Shown: positions 46,470 through 57,465, counted from the first letter of the stretch. The stretch is DNA of 64,000 bases from Coptis chinensis (GCA_015680905.1 CM027383.1:92020001-92084000); one strand, 5' to 3'. A program made the numbers and translations. The notes: a model not told the origin generated them from the letters alone.

Positions 46470-48769
46470 TCACTCATTTGTCATCCGATTGTGCAGACGA
46501 TTCTTTATGATATTCATAGCAGAAAATGCCCTCTCCACAGTTGCAGTAGCAACAGATAAAATCAGTGCCAACTTAATCAACAAATAAACAAGTGGGTACA
46601 CAATGTCTTTCTTCGTCTCAACCATTTTTTTGGCTAGGTCGCTAATTCCATTTACTTCACCAAACTTAGTATCGGAACGCACATCAATGATATAATTCTC
46701 AAGTTGATCCGCTAATTCCCTCTTATCTATCTCTGAAAAATCATCAGGATAAAGTCGAGCAAAACGGATAAGTTTTTGCTTATCGAAAGCAACAAACGAT
46801 TCACTAGGATCAAGACATGTCATACAAAGAAGTAATTCTGTGTTTGTTTCATTAAACCGGTCATTTAACTCTTGAATTTGCAAATCAATACACTGATAGA
46901 ATAATCCAACACAATAGTAATGTAAATTGGTGTTTCCTTCTGCTCTTTGTCGAGACCTCCCTCGAGCCATATACCTCTCTTTATATTTGGAACAACCACA
47001 TCATGTTTGACACATAGTGAAGAAACTTCAGTCAGGAGACTATCCCACCCATCATCTCTCATCACCTGTAAGCATACCTTTGTTATTTTAACAAGAGTCA
47101 TGACATTGACAATGTCTTGGTCTTCACGTTGCAAAGCCTTTGACAAATCATTGCTAATTCCTAGTATCGCTTTCATCAAATGCAAATTGAAGATAAATTC
47201 AAAAGACTGCACTGAATCTAATAATCCGTAAGCCTCACATCTTTGTTCCGAGCTTGAACCATTTTCCACTACATTATCAAGCACATCAACTACTGAACCA
47301 TAAGTGGTTATCATGCCAAGAAGTGTATAATAGTGTGAACCCCATCAAGTGTCACCCGGATTGTTTAAGACTAGTCTCTTGATTCAACCTTTTTGCCACT
47401 TGAAATTTCTCCACTTTGTAACGCCAAGAACAACTTTAGCCTTCATTGCATCGCAAGAACATATCCCGGCCGCTACATGATGCTCCAACAGTATTTACCA
47501 CATTAGAGAGAATACTAAAAAGGTTAGCGATTGACTCATGGTTCTTTGCAACTGCTACAAGGGATAACTGAAGCTGATGGGCAAAACAATAAACATAAAA
47601 TGTAGACTCATTCTCCTTCATTACAAGTGCTTTTAGGCTACTCAAATAACCTTGCATATTGCTGGCCCCATCATACCCTTGTCCACGCAGTCTAGATATG
47701 CCCAACCCATGTTTGAAGAACAATTCATCGATTGCCTTTTTAAATGTTAATGCACTAGTTTCCTTAACACGCACAACTCCAAAAAATCTTTCAATCACGC
47801 AACATTTCTTATCGACATAACGCAAAACAATTGCCATTTGCTCCTTAATTGATATATCACGTGCTTCATCAACTAAAATAGCAAACAATGAATTTCCATA
47901 ATATTTTAGAATAACATTTGTAGTTTCCACAGCAGCCGAATTCACAATATCTTTTTGGATATCAGGCGATGTCAATTTCCGATTTTTAGAAGCATTATCA
48001 AGAACTTTTTAATGACTTCGTTATGATCTTTCAGAAACCGTATAAATTCAAGAAAATTACCTTTATTGATCGACTCATCTGATTCAACATGACCACGAAA
48101 AGCTAAACCTTGTCTCAAAAGAAACCTAATGCAACCAGTTATTGCAGTTAGGTGTATTCGATAATCCCTTCGAACTTGGTCGATTTGCGTGAAGAAATGT
48201 CTCGATATCTTTGCTCTTGATTTAACAAAGTCTGTGCTGCCCTATAAGCAATATTATGAGCACTATTTGGTCCTCCAACGTGCTCCTTTAATTTGGTTTT
48301 TTTTTCCCAATTAGTAAACCCCCTGTGAGAAAAAACATCCCCACCTCCTTGTGCCCCCTTATTGGGTTTAAAGAAATAACAATATAGACAAAATGCGGCA
48401 TCCTCGTGAATACTATATTCCAGCCAACTAAACTCCTCATACCACTCTTTCTGAAAGCGTCGGATTCTCTTGCTTCTTGTTCTTGGAGGAAAAACATGAT
48501 TAGGCTAGCAAGGACCCCTAAGCAAATATGCTCTTCTCACCGAGTCTTGATCATTAGGATGATAATTTGAAATCTTTTTCCTCAGTGCAGGGTCTCCCTA
48601 AAGACTAGACAAGTCAAGTTCTTCACGTGGGTTGTTCAACACCACCATCCTCAATTTCTTGGTGACTTCGCTTTGAGGAGGATCCTACTTCAACACTGGC
48701 AACAGTATTTGTTTTATTAGGTGGTTGAGTGGGCAACAACTTTCCTTTGATCAAATACTTTAACATATC
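46470..48769 (-). pseudogene. hAT-superfamily transposase (ZMYM1/TTF-DUF4371 type), decayed
   Basis: Minus strand, from MLKYLIKGKLLPTQPPNK at 48769. Downstream pieces in order: DPALRKKISNYHPNDQDSVR, the TTF zinc-finger region (WLEYSIHEDAAFCLYCYFF), HVGGPNSAHNIAYRAAQTLL, DUF4371 (FAILVDEARDISIKEQMAIV, RGQGYDGASNMQGYLSSLKA, CFAHQLQLSLVAVAKNHESI), then GSHYYTLL and a C-terminal dimerisation end ATVERAFSAMNIIKNRLHNR. An intact protein would be about 750 residues. At least four frameshifts or stops are visible (near 48000, 47440, 47330 and 46930). It lies inside the long-TIR element and is its probable transposase. Confidence 0.88.
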
Positions 48770-49150
48770 TATTTAAACAATTAAAATAAACCATTAATCA
48801 ACTGAATTGAAATTGCACTAATTAAAATAAACTACCAATGTTATTATGATATTCACAAAATAAAATTAAATAAAAATATGTGGTTTAATAAATTCACAAA
48901 AAGAATACAAAAAAATTAAAAAACATAGTTTAGAAATCAACTCAATATGAAAAGATAAAAAATAAGAAAAGAAATTTAATAATATTATATTTACCTATAA
49001 AACTTTATAAATTATAAATAGATAATTAGAATAATAGAGAGAAAGGTGAAACTGTGGAAAAGTGGGTACCTACGTCGTGGCTTTTGCTTAAATTAAACTA
49101 GAGTAAGATATTTTTGTTTCAATTGTTTGGTTTCGGTTTGTGTGTCTGCT
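48770..49150. other. AT-rich subterminal region of the DNA transposon
   Basis: About 380 bp upstream of the transposase start, with no coding similarity. It may hold the transposase promoter on the minus strand. Confidence 0.4.
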
Positions 49151-49154
49151 TTTA

Positions 49155-49645
49155 GTGACATCCCAGTTTAAATTAAAGAGGGACGTCATTTAAAGTGACG
49201 CCCGAGTTTAAAATCTATTTTTGTTTTACACTTCTCCATTGGGGAGTATAGAGTGTGGATATTTATAAACTATATAATAGTATACAATTAGAGGTATAAA
49301 ATCCTAATGACACCTACGTGGAGCCTAGGTGGAGGTGTAAGTTTACACCCCCGAGGAGAAAGGGAATAGAGAAGGTGGAAAGCCTTTATTTAAAAAAAAA
49401 AACAATTAAGGGTGCCTTATTTTGTTAAGGCATCTCTAATGGGAGGGGTGTAAAATTACACCTCCATATGGGTGCCACTTAGGTGCCATTAGGATTTTAC
49501 AACTCCAATTATAAATTATGGTAGAGTCCATAAATATCCACTCTTTATTGTTCTTAATTGAGAAGTGTAAAAAAATTCAATTTTAAAATCAAACGTCCTT
49601 CTTTAAATTAAACTCGGACATCACTTTAAGTAACGTCCGAGTTTA
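49155..49645. repeat. ~190-bp inverted repeat (hairpin) inside transposon end
   Basis: Left arm about 49155-49350, right arm about 49436-49640, spacer ~85 bp. Matching pieces include GTTTAAATTAAAG/GACGTC/CCGAGTTTAAAAT, AGAGTGTGGATATTTAT and AAAATCCTAATG(A/G)CACCTA, with their reverse complements in the right arm. The inner ends contain GGCATCTCTAATGGGAGG, related to the outer TIR. This suggests a MITE derived from the same family nested near the right end. Confidence 0.75.
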
Positions 49646-50238
49646 AAATTTTCAAATTGTGACTTTAGAAATAGATAGGGACGACACTTTAAGTGACATC
49701 CAAATGTTTTTTTACTCAGACGTCTATTCAAGTGTCGCTCAGGCTTTTTATTAGTTGATAGCGAAAAAGAGAATTTCTCACCCTCTCTATCAACTAATAC
49801 TTTATTACCTACGGTATAACACCTCATTAAAAAGAGTTTTTTGATATCTGGGGTGTAAAATTTCCACTCTATAAGGTTTACACCCCCATTAGAGATGCTA
49901 TTAGGCATGGGTAACAAAGAAGTGAAATGCCTCTCCAAGTTTTTAAGTGGAATTCTATTAGTAATTAAGTATGTTTTAGTTAGGAATTTGAAATTCTAAG
50001 GAACAATCTGAGCCGTTATTTTTCATATTCTCTCACAATCCTGCCCTCTCAACGGCCTTACCATTTTTTTTCAAAAAACTTCCCTCCCAGACCAAGCTAA
50101 AATTTAAGATAGATTCAGGGAACTTCGAAATTCATACTTTTTATTGGTGGGGTTTGATGATTCTCTAAAGTACGGACTCCAATAAAAAGAAATACAAAAA
50201 TCCCTCCTGCAAAAACGAGGTAGTACGCCGTATGGACT

Positions 50239-50641
50239 CAAAATATCACCGATATATATCGGTATTTTGGTACACCGACATCGATATTTTCGATATATAT
50301 CCACCGAATATCGAATTATTTTTTTCTCGATATATATTAGAATTTCAGATATAACGATATATATCGACTGATATATATGATATATACGATATAAATTGTT
50401 GACTTTGATCGATATTGTTGACTTTGACCAAATATTGTTGACTTTGATCGATATATTGTTGATATTTCCGATATAATAGACGATATTTTTTATATAATTG
50501 ACGATATTTCTAATATATCAACATACAAAACAAAATTTTGATTAGTCACAAAAAAAATAGATATATATGATATTTATGATATATCCGATATATATCAGTT
50601 TTTTTAGGTACACGGATATATTTATCGATATTGATATTTTG
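50239..50641. mobile_element. ~403-bp palindrome-rich MITE, second copy
   Basis: Begins (CT)CAAAATATCACCGATATA and ends TTGATATTTTG(AG), so the inverted ends extend to 11 bp. The interior is full of GATATATATC/CGATATT words and a TTGTTGACTTTGAxC phrase repeated about three times (50396-50460). Length and ends match the copy at 37862-38267. No TA duplication is evident at this copy. Confidence 0.65.
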
Positions 50642-51078
50642 AGCCTTGGTACGCCATAAGAGTTAATTTGGTAACAGGTGGCAGGTGGTGGTCTTAAGAG
50701 AGCTATCACCTGCCATGTAGAGGTGTATTTGCAACAAAAAGTGAACATTTCTTGTCAATGCAATTTCTTTCTTGAATAATGCCATGTTTCCTGTTTTGAT
50801 GACAGCTACGAGGTGGAAATACCTTCCCAGTGGTGGGCAGGGAGTATCCAAAGCAGTTATATCATAAACTAAAAGAAGTCAAGATATGTGGGTTTGCTGA
50901 CTGTTGCAATGCATTGGAACTAGCTATTTATATGCTGAGTAGTGCGATTAGACTACACAGAATGATTATCAACGTTGCAAAAATGTGGAATACTCTACCA
51001 TCGCATGAATTGGAAAAGCAGCAGGTGCATGGATTGCTCTCGAAGGAGAACCCAAATGTGGAATTAGTTGTTTCTTAA

Positions 51079-51654
51079 TCCTAAACATCGTGTTTTTCGT
51101 ATTTTATAACTTCTATTTATTTATGTAATAACTTATATTTATTTATTGAGAATTGTCGACGAGGATAAACAATTTAATATTTGTCTTTGTAGAGCTTGTA
51201 TTTTACATCTTTATTTATGTTGAATTCCTTTCATCTTATTACGTAGTTAGTTCTGAAATCTCACTTCAAAAAGGTTTGGTTTGAATTAAGGTAACTGCTT
51301 CACGTTTGGAACATATGAAATTGATTGAGGTCGGAAGTATTTTGTGTAGGGTGTTCTCAGAGTAAATTATGTAGTGGTGAATTTTCATAAAGCACTTTTC
51401 TCATAACTCTCTGACAAGCTGAGCATACTGAACTGACAAGCGAAACTTGGTTCTGTCTACATTGTGGTGCTATCCTTTTCTTGTTTATTGGTCTTTCATC
51501 ATTCAATCTAAGATAATTTCTAAACTAGTGATAGTTTAACTGCTAAGTATATATAGATGAACTGATTAGGTTGAGCTTCAATGACAAATAATTCACCCAT
51601 ATCAATTTTAAAAAAATATAAAAAATATATATATATTGACCAATTAGCAAAAGA
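51079..51654. other. Spacer between F-box end and UGT 3' end (convergent)
   Basis: About 575 bp, AT-rich, between the F-box stop on the plus strand and the UGT stop on the minus strand. It should contain both 3' ends. No poly-A signal can be assigned with confidence. Confidence 0.45.
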
Positions 51655-53677
51655 TCATTGACAATTTAAAAATCTTTTGACAAAAGCATCGAGGTCAGCT
51701 TCAGAAGATCCACCTTGCGACAATGCTTGTCTACAAGAATCTTTGAGTTCAGTGGCTCGTCTCCTCATCTCTCCACTAAAATCTCCATCCAACTCCATAA
51801 ACATCTGTACAATCTTAGATATTTCTTTGCTATCGATCACATTATCTGTTGCAACATCCTTAACATTCATTCCAATTTTCCAGTCACCCACAATTAGTTT
51901 CCTATTAAGTTTTTGATCATAAGATATAGGGAAGGTAAGCATGGGTACCCCTGCGAAAACACCTTCTAAAGTTGAATTCCATCCACAATGAGTCCAAAAT
52001 CCCCCAACAGAAGGATGACATAAGACCTTCAACTGGTCACACCAAGGCAATACTAGTCCCTTCTCACCACAAGCCTCTTGTATATGTGAAGTGTCTCCTC
52101 TTGCCACCCACAAACACCTAACACCACTTGCGCATACCCCTTCAATGATCTCATCCATTTGTTCTTTCGATACTGATAAGAAACTGCCCAAAGAAATGTA
52201 CAATATAGAATTTTGAGGTTGTGAGTCTAGCCATTTGAAGTAGTCGTCCATGTTACTATTCGGCATGGAATCCATTGCTGTGTGAGGGATTAAGGGGCCT
52301 ACAGAGTAGACTGGGCATGGAAGTGTCGCCTTTAAATTGTCAATAACTTTGCGTTCAAGCTCATAAAAGGATGTGAACATTATGCATTGTGCTTTCTGTA
52401 TCCAAGAGAAGGCTTCCAAGAGTCGACACAAAATTTGTTTGTTAGACCCGGAAATGGCTGCTGGGAGGTCTGCTAAACGCGTTGATGAGATTCCGGGAAT
52501 GTAGTCTATGACCTCATTTCCTCGTTCTGCAAAAAAATAATTGGGAATCAATTACGAAGTATTTTCTATGAACAAAAGAAAGGAAATTTTTTCACACCAC
52601 AGCTTGGACAGCATTTCACTCAAATGCATCAAACCATCAACACAATGCACTTAGTCATTGAGACAAGTAAAAAATTCAAGCCTCAAACAGCGAAGCTATC
52701 GCACAATTATCATTATATTTTAGTATTAATGAACCATCACATAGTACTACCCAAGTTGAATAGCAGTCCCTGGCAGCCTGGCAAGACAAGGTGTACCCTA
52801 ATAAGACACCAATGAAACCATAATACGAATGACAAAATTATGCTTACACACTGAAATGGATGCATAGTCCTATAAGTTTACATTGACGACAAATTGGATT
52901 CGTAATCTTAATCTTATCTAAAGGTTGGACTTCAGTACAAAAAAGTTAGTTTTGGCTGGCGGTAAAGGTACAAATTAAATTCGACCTGTTTGTACATCAA
53001 GCTATGATCTAATCGTTGAATGGATGCGGCCCATCAAGTATATTGCTTTGGGCATTTCAAACTTTCAAAGTAATGATCTCCATAAATAAAATCTTGCTAC
53101 TGATAATCTAATATTGGTTCGGATATTGATCAAATAATTGAATCTTTGTACCTGACAAATCAACAGGGAAATGGCCGTTATGTTTGAGAAGATCGAAATA
53201 ATAGTAGATGGAAAATACCGAAGGCGACATCGGCCATAAAGTCACCACGGGTATATCCTTCTTGTTACCTAGAGCTACTGCCCACGACAAAAATAAATCG
53301 GTTATTATAGCCGATACTGGTTGATCAAGTCGGTCTAGTACCCGCTCGACCGGCTCTTCCATCTTACTAAATACAGCTTCGATGAATTCTTGGAAGTTAG
53401 CAGCCCGAACCAGCTCAGAAGGTATAACATTTGGGATTGATTGGAAGATTATTGATGGTGGCATTTGATTTGAGCCTATGAAACCAAGCCATTCTTCCGT
53501 TACTATAACTGTGATGTACATGTTGGAGTTTCTGGATGCTAGAAGTTTACATAGGTTCATCATTGGATTGATATGCCCTCGACCTGGGTAAGGTATAGCT
53601 ACTACATGGCAACAAGGAGTGCAACTGGAGATGCTGTTCATGTCGTCGAAATCAATTGAATACAAGATGAAGGACAA
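51655..53677 (-). CDS. UDP-glycosyltransferase, UGT87A type (two exons)
   Basis: Exon 1 53677-53152, intron 52527-53151 (donor CAG|GTAC, acceptor TTTTTTTGCAG), exon 2 52526-51655; 1398 bp, 465 residues. The join restores the family phrase HFPVDLSERGNEVIDYIPG. Features: catalytic-type His35 in YPGRGHINPM; TDLFLSWAVALGNKKDIPVV; GSFLSVSKEQMDEI; and the PSPG sugar-donor box at about 337-380, starting WCDQLKVLCHP, with GFWTHCGWNSTLEG and ending in DQ, which binds the UDP-sugar. A Gln end usually favours UDP-glucose. UGT87A enzymes glycosylate small molecules in the cytosol; the substrate is not predictable here. Met13 (53641) would give 453 residues, closer to the family length of ~455, and may be the true start. 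No stop or frameshift is seen: the only apparently intact host gene. Confidence 0.93.
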
Positions 53678-53769
53678 TGTTAAGCTAGCACTTTGTGCTT
53701 ACAGACTAGTAGTGTGTTAGCAGTGAAGGTGTGTAGTGAATCTGGAAAAGAAGACAATGAGTACAGACT

Positions 53770-53786
53770 GGTTCTATAGATATAAG
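53770..53786 (-). promoter_or_regulatory. Possible TATA box of the UGT gene
   Basis: On the minus strand CTTATATCTATAGAAC lies about 100-130 bp upstream of the UGT start codons. The distance suits a TATA box with a short leader, but the match is imperfect. Confidence 0.35.
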
Positions 53787-53799
53787 TAGCATCTTCATT

Positions 53800-55300
53800 T
53801 TGTGTAACCAATTTATTTAGGCTAAATCTACCCTGCGCAAGGCGTACCATACGCTGTGAATTCTGGGCCACTCATGCCAGGGGTGCGTGTGTATTGGACG
53901 GCTGAAGTACTGAATCCAACAGCCCATATTACTTGCGCACGATACAGCTCGCGCACTGAAGACCAGCTCATTTATTTATTGTCTAAAGTAGGGAAATTTG
54001 CAAGGCTGTTAACAGCCAACCTTTTAAGCTTTGCTATGTGGGGGCGCAACAAGATGGCCCAATAGAGTGATTTTTTGCTCCAACGGGATTTGCTCCATGA
54101 GAAACAGAACCAACCACTAAAAAGAGATTGACAGTTATAAAATTCTTTCTTTAGAACAAATTTTCTAATTTGCTCCCACTAAAAAAAAAATTATTGTAAA
54201 ATATATAAGAGTTCTTCCCATCCTTAGCTAAAGATTTTTTTTTTATCGTTTTTAGTTTGAAAGAAGTGTCACTAGTTCAGTACTTCAAGTTTCTTTTTTT
54301 TTTTTTTTTTCTAACAATTAAGACCAAAAACTAGATTTTGTAACTTTTTTTTTTTTTTTTTTTTTTTTGGAAATTTGATTACACCTATGAAGAGAATCTT
54401 ATTTTACAAATTTGTGGATGAATGAAACTGAAGTATATCATCAAGAAAAAAATATATATGAAGCTGTGTGTTGACTGTTGAGTGAGTGAGTCTGTGTGTT
54501 GCCGGAGGTAATGTAGACTGGTCGAGAAATGATTAAATGGCGAGGCAGTATGGGTCGAATTTCCAATCAGGCTCCGGATTAGTCGAGGTGCACGGCCCAT
54601 ACACCCGGTTAGCCAATATATATATATATATACTAGTTGAGAAATGATTATAGGGTATCACAGGCAAATCTCACCACGCACCTTTCTAACCTAACGAATA
54701 ATTTGGCACCTTTGCTACCTAATGAATAATTTACCAAGTACATTAGTATGCCTTGTCACCAACTCACCTTTCGCCCTGAACACGAAAAAGCTTTTTGATA
54801 GTATATCTTTTTTTTTGGTAAAGTTTTGATAGTATATCTCATTATCTCAATCTTGATCCAAAAATTAAATTGTAATATTTCTTGCACTATTTTTCCGAAT
54901 AGTAGGGGCTTAGGGCAATGTTGTGAATCTGCGATACACTACAAATATCGTGATATGACGAAAAATTAGCTGAATAAATTTGGCATACATTGACACCAAA
55001 ATTCTATAGCAACTGAATGTTTTGAACCGAATTTGTGAACACACTGACGTGGCACTCATCAGGCAGGGGGTACGTGTGTATTGGTCAAAGAAGTACTGAA
55101 AATCAAGGTCTCTCTGCTTGCCACGTCAGTGTGTTCACAAATTCGATTCAAAAGTGTGAGTTGCTGTAGAAACACTCTACATTGATATCAACACTTCTAA
55201 TGGGCAGAAAAGATTGCAAGATTGATTGTTTTGACCATAGGAACTGCTGAGTTCCCAGATCAGATACCGTGATCAGTTGCTCTATACTATGTGTGTGTAT
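53800..55300. other. UGT upstream region; low-complexity and small repeats
   Basis: No gene recognised. There are T-runs at 54292-54310 and 54344-54368, an (AT)n tract at 54618-54631, and a diverged phrase GTGTATTGG...GAAGTACTGAA shared by 53889-53915 and 55075-55101, hinting at two old copies of one element. Confidence 0.45.
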
Positions 55301-55329
55301 ATTTAAGTGCACCCTAAACTATATTCAAC

Positions 55330-55917
55330 AAGAAAGCAATCAATCTTAACCAATTTCGTCACAACCTCCTGTCCCACAATATCACTGAACATGGCAGCCA
55401 TAGGGTTAAGAATGACTTTGTAACCAAATGCAAAATCCCCCAGTAGGTCTCTGTTATTCTTCACTAGACTTTCCATCCCCTTAACTCTCATCAGGGGCGA
55501 TCCTGAGTTGACGGGGCCTAGTCGAATTCCTAAAGCAAAAGCCTAATTTTACACCGGATAAATTAAAACTTAAAAAAAAAAATAGATTTTTAGGTGGATT
55601 ACTATGGCTGGTAATGCTGCTATTAAAGAAGCTTGGGTTGTTGAATATGGTAATAGTGTGTTAAATTTATAAATGTGTGTCAAATGGACTTATAGTTTGG
55701 GGCCCTTTTTTGGGTCAAAATTTGGAGGCCCTAGACCCCTGCTTGTGTGGACAACCTCAGGGCCGCCCCTGCTCTTATGTATATCATCATCCACACGTGT
55801 AAGCATCGCAGCGTCTTTCTCTGACCTCTCAAGGACACAATTCCATAGATACTTGAACTTATCCAGTGCTTGAAATCCCAGGTGCAAAATTGGAGTCATT
55901 GTTAAGAAGTAAATCAC
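55330..55917 (-). pseudogene. Unidentified gene fragment split by a hAT MITE
   Basis: Minus-strand reading gives IYFLTMTPILHLGFQALDKF, KYLWNCVLERSEKDAAMLTR and VDDDIHK, then after the MITE MRVKGMESLVKNNRDLLGDF, KVILNPMAAMFSDIVGQEVV. The two halves would join if the MITE were removed. The text looks coding but I do not recognise the family. Confidence 0.5.
55492..55771. mobile_element. 280-bp hAT-like MITE
   Basis: Starts CAGGGGCGATCCTGAG and ends CTCAGGGCCGCCCCTG; the ends are inverted repeats of the CAGGGGCGG type common in plant hAT MITEs. Flanks CTCTCAT (55485-55491) and CTCTTAT (55772-55778) resemble a target duplication with one change. No coding capacity. Confidence 0.78.
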
Positions 55918-55979
55918 CGGGATCCCTGAACACTTCTCTCAAAGGCTTGAAGTGCAAAATTTTAGCTTTTTTCACTTAT

Positions 55980-56185
55980 ATCCATATTTCGTGATTCCGA
56001 ACGAAACTCCGGAATTCCACCCGGAATTTCGGTTTTTCAAAAAAACGGAATTCCAAATATAGAGTCAAAATATCCAAAATTCGAAATCATCTGAAATTCC
56101 GAATGTAATAAAGGTCGAAATTCAATGAATTTTGGTTTTTAAATTTGTCGGAATTTCAAAAATTCCGAAATTCCGAACTATGCTT
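55980..56185. repeat. GGAATTCC/AATTTCGG word-repeat element
   Basis: Dense overlapping copies of GGAATTCC, AATTCCGAA and AATTTCGG on both strands, a palindromic short-word composition analogous to the GATATATC family elsewhere in the window. Boundaries are approximate. Confidence 0.5.
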
Positions 56186-56967
56186 CTATCACAATACGCC
56201 TCTGACATATGCTCCATAGCTTCTGATATCTTCATATAGAACAAATGAGCAGGGCAGATTGAAACATCCACCAATTTGGCATTACCATCGCGTGTGTGTG
56301 TGTTTTTTTTGGCAAGCTTATTTTAAATGAGATTAGTAACTCTTTAATGCTAGTGGGGTTCAACTCCCAGACCTTTGGTATCATCACCCAAATGTTTTAC
56401 CAACTTTGCTAGTTTGAGCCACTCCCTCCATACGTCATCCAAGATAATGGCTTGACATGGACAATGGGACAGATACATAGATTGATATAGGAGGTGTGTG
56501 TGGGAGTCGCAACCCCTTGAGATTAGAAAATCTCTACTACCACGTAACTAATTTGCCTACAAAAATATTCTACTATAAGGACTCGCACCGCTTAATTATT
56601 TTAGCAAATTTCCACACCCCCAAAATTTTGACAACAACTATAGTGAGAATATAACCAACAAAAAAAATAGTATGAAAAGAGACTAATAAAAAACATTCTA
56701 ATAATCCAATTTTTTTTTTTACTTCTCTTTTTGCCCTTACAAAATTATCATTTATAATTTATTTTGAGTCCAAAACCATTAAAGAGTGACAAATGTGTTT
56801 TTGAATTTTTGATAGATTAATGAGACTAAAACAAATAGCTAAATGCTTAAAGCCAAACCGGACAGTTTTTCTAATTCTAATCACCCATAACAAACCCATA
56901 AGCTCTCGTTCCGTTCTTTCACTCTCAATTCTTAAACAAACATAAATAAAAAAAAAAAATTAAAAAA

Positions 56968-57005
<38 letters not shown>

Positions 57006-57180
57006 AGAAAGGACTTGCGGTGCAACAAGATATTCGTTATCATTATCAATAAAATTTTCACTAAAAAAAAAAAAAAAAAAAAATAATTTTAAATTTCAAT
57101 GTTAATCTTTTATAGTTTTCTCCACATGATATATAGTAGGTTTATATAGACTTATAACATTATAGGAAGTTAAACAATTT
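56186..57180. other. Intergenic, with long A-runs
   Basis: No gene recognised. A-rich runs at about 56950-57004 and 57065-57083, and a (TG)n stretch at 56292-56303. Confidence 0.45.
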
Positions 57181-57181
57181 G

Positions 57182-57435
57182 TTAAATTGTTGTAGACTTG
57201 TCCAACTGATGTTTGGTGAAAAGGAATTGAAATTGGAGGAATATCAATTGGGTTGTTTTCGTCATCTTCACACTCCACCAGTATATCAACTTGTTGTCAG
57301 TTAGAATCCAATTCCAGACTAGCCCCATCTGTTGCAATACCAACGATCTTCTAGTACATATCAACAATCTTATGATCCTCCTTGCCAATGGGATCAAGAC
57401 TGTAAAGCAAACGTCTGCCACATGAGATAAGTATT
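57182..57435 (-). pseudogene. Unidentified gene fragment
   Basis: On the minus strand one frame reads RRLLYSLDPIGKEDHKIVDM, KIVGIATDGASLELDSN and VDILVECEDDENNPIDIPPI, with stops where the dots in sense would lie. The composition looks coding, but I cannot assign the family. It ends next to a CACTA-type terminus. Confidence 0.35.
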
Positions 57436-57465
57436 CACTACACCAAAACAGGATATTAGTAACGT
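57436..57465 (+). mobile_element. Solo CACTA-type terminus
   Basis: ATT followed by CACTACACCAAAACAGG, a typical start of plant CACTA (En/Spm) terminal repeats. I could not find a matching TAGTG end nearby on the right, so this may be the remnant of an older element. Confidence 0.5.

Larger units (their letters stand above)
40693..49901 (-). mobile_element. Long-TIR DNA transposon with hAT/ZMYM1-like transposase
   Basis: Left end TAATGACATCTCCAATGAAG continues, after the copia insert, at 46132 as TGTAAACCGTATAGAGTGG, then a ~60-bp match. The right end, read on the minus strand from 49901, gives TAGCATCTCTAATGGGGGTG then TAAACCTTATAGAGTGGAAA. The two ends match over about 90 bp as terminal inverted repeats. 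Without the 5.4-kb copia element the transposon is about 3.8 kb. It carries one decayed transposase on the minus strand. A clear target-site duplication could not be set (TTAGG occurs near both ends). It sits in intron 3 of the F-box gene. Confidence 0.72.
36989..51078 (+). pseudogene. F-box/FBD/LRR gene, torn apart by transposons
   Basis: Exons: 36989-37039 (MEISVGSLKDDKQNSVK), 37439-38788, 38884-39027 and 50806-51078. Exon 2 holds the F-box (RISELPQDILSLV, then FLTMRDAVKTKVLSTKWRYL) and leucine-rich repeats (LKHLSLRSCVLMPSS, FNSLKTLVLDGILVD). Exon 3 reads FCRLKELEVTIFLNVD and ends at FHLA, phase 0, GTAAGT. Exon 4 starts after GATGACAG in phase 0 and gives the FBD-like end LYHKLKEVKICGFADC, LSKENPNVELVVS. 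Such proteins recruit substrates to SCF ubiquitin ligases. Breaks: a 2-bp TA insertion at about 37502 causing TGA at 37514, a 406-bp MITE at 37862-38267, and another one-base shift near 38290. Intron 3 is ~11.8 kb of nested transposons. Joining exon 4 to exons 1-3 is inferred from order, strand, phase and family content. Confidence 0.8.

Noticed and set aside
51677-51916. Plus-strand open frames opposite the UGT exon
   Set aside because: Antisense shadows of the UGT C-terminal exon.
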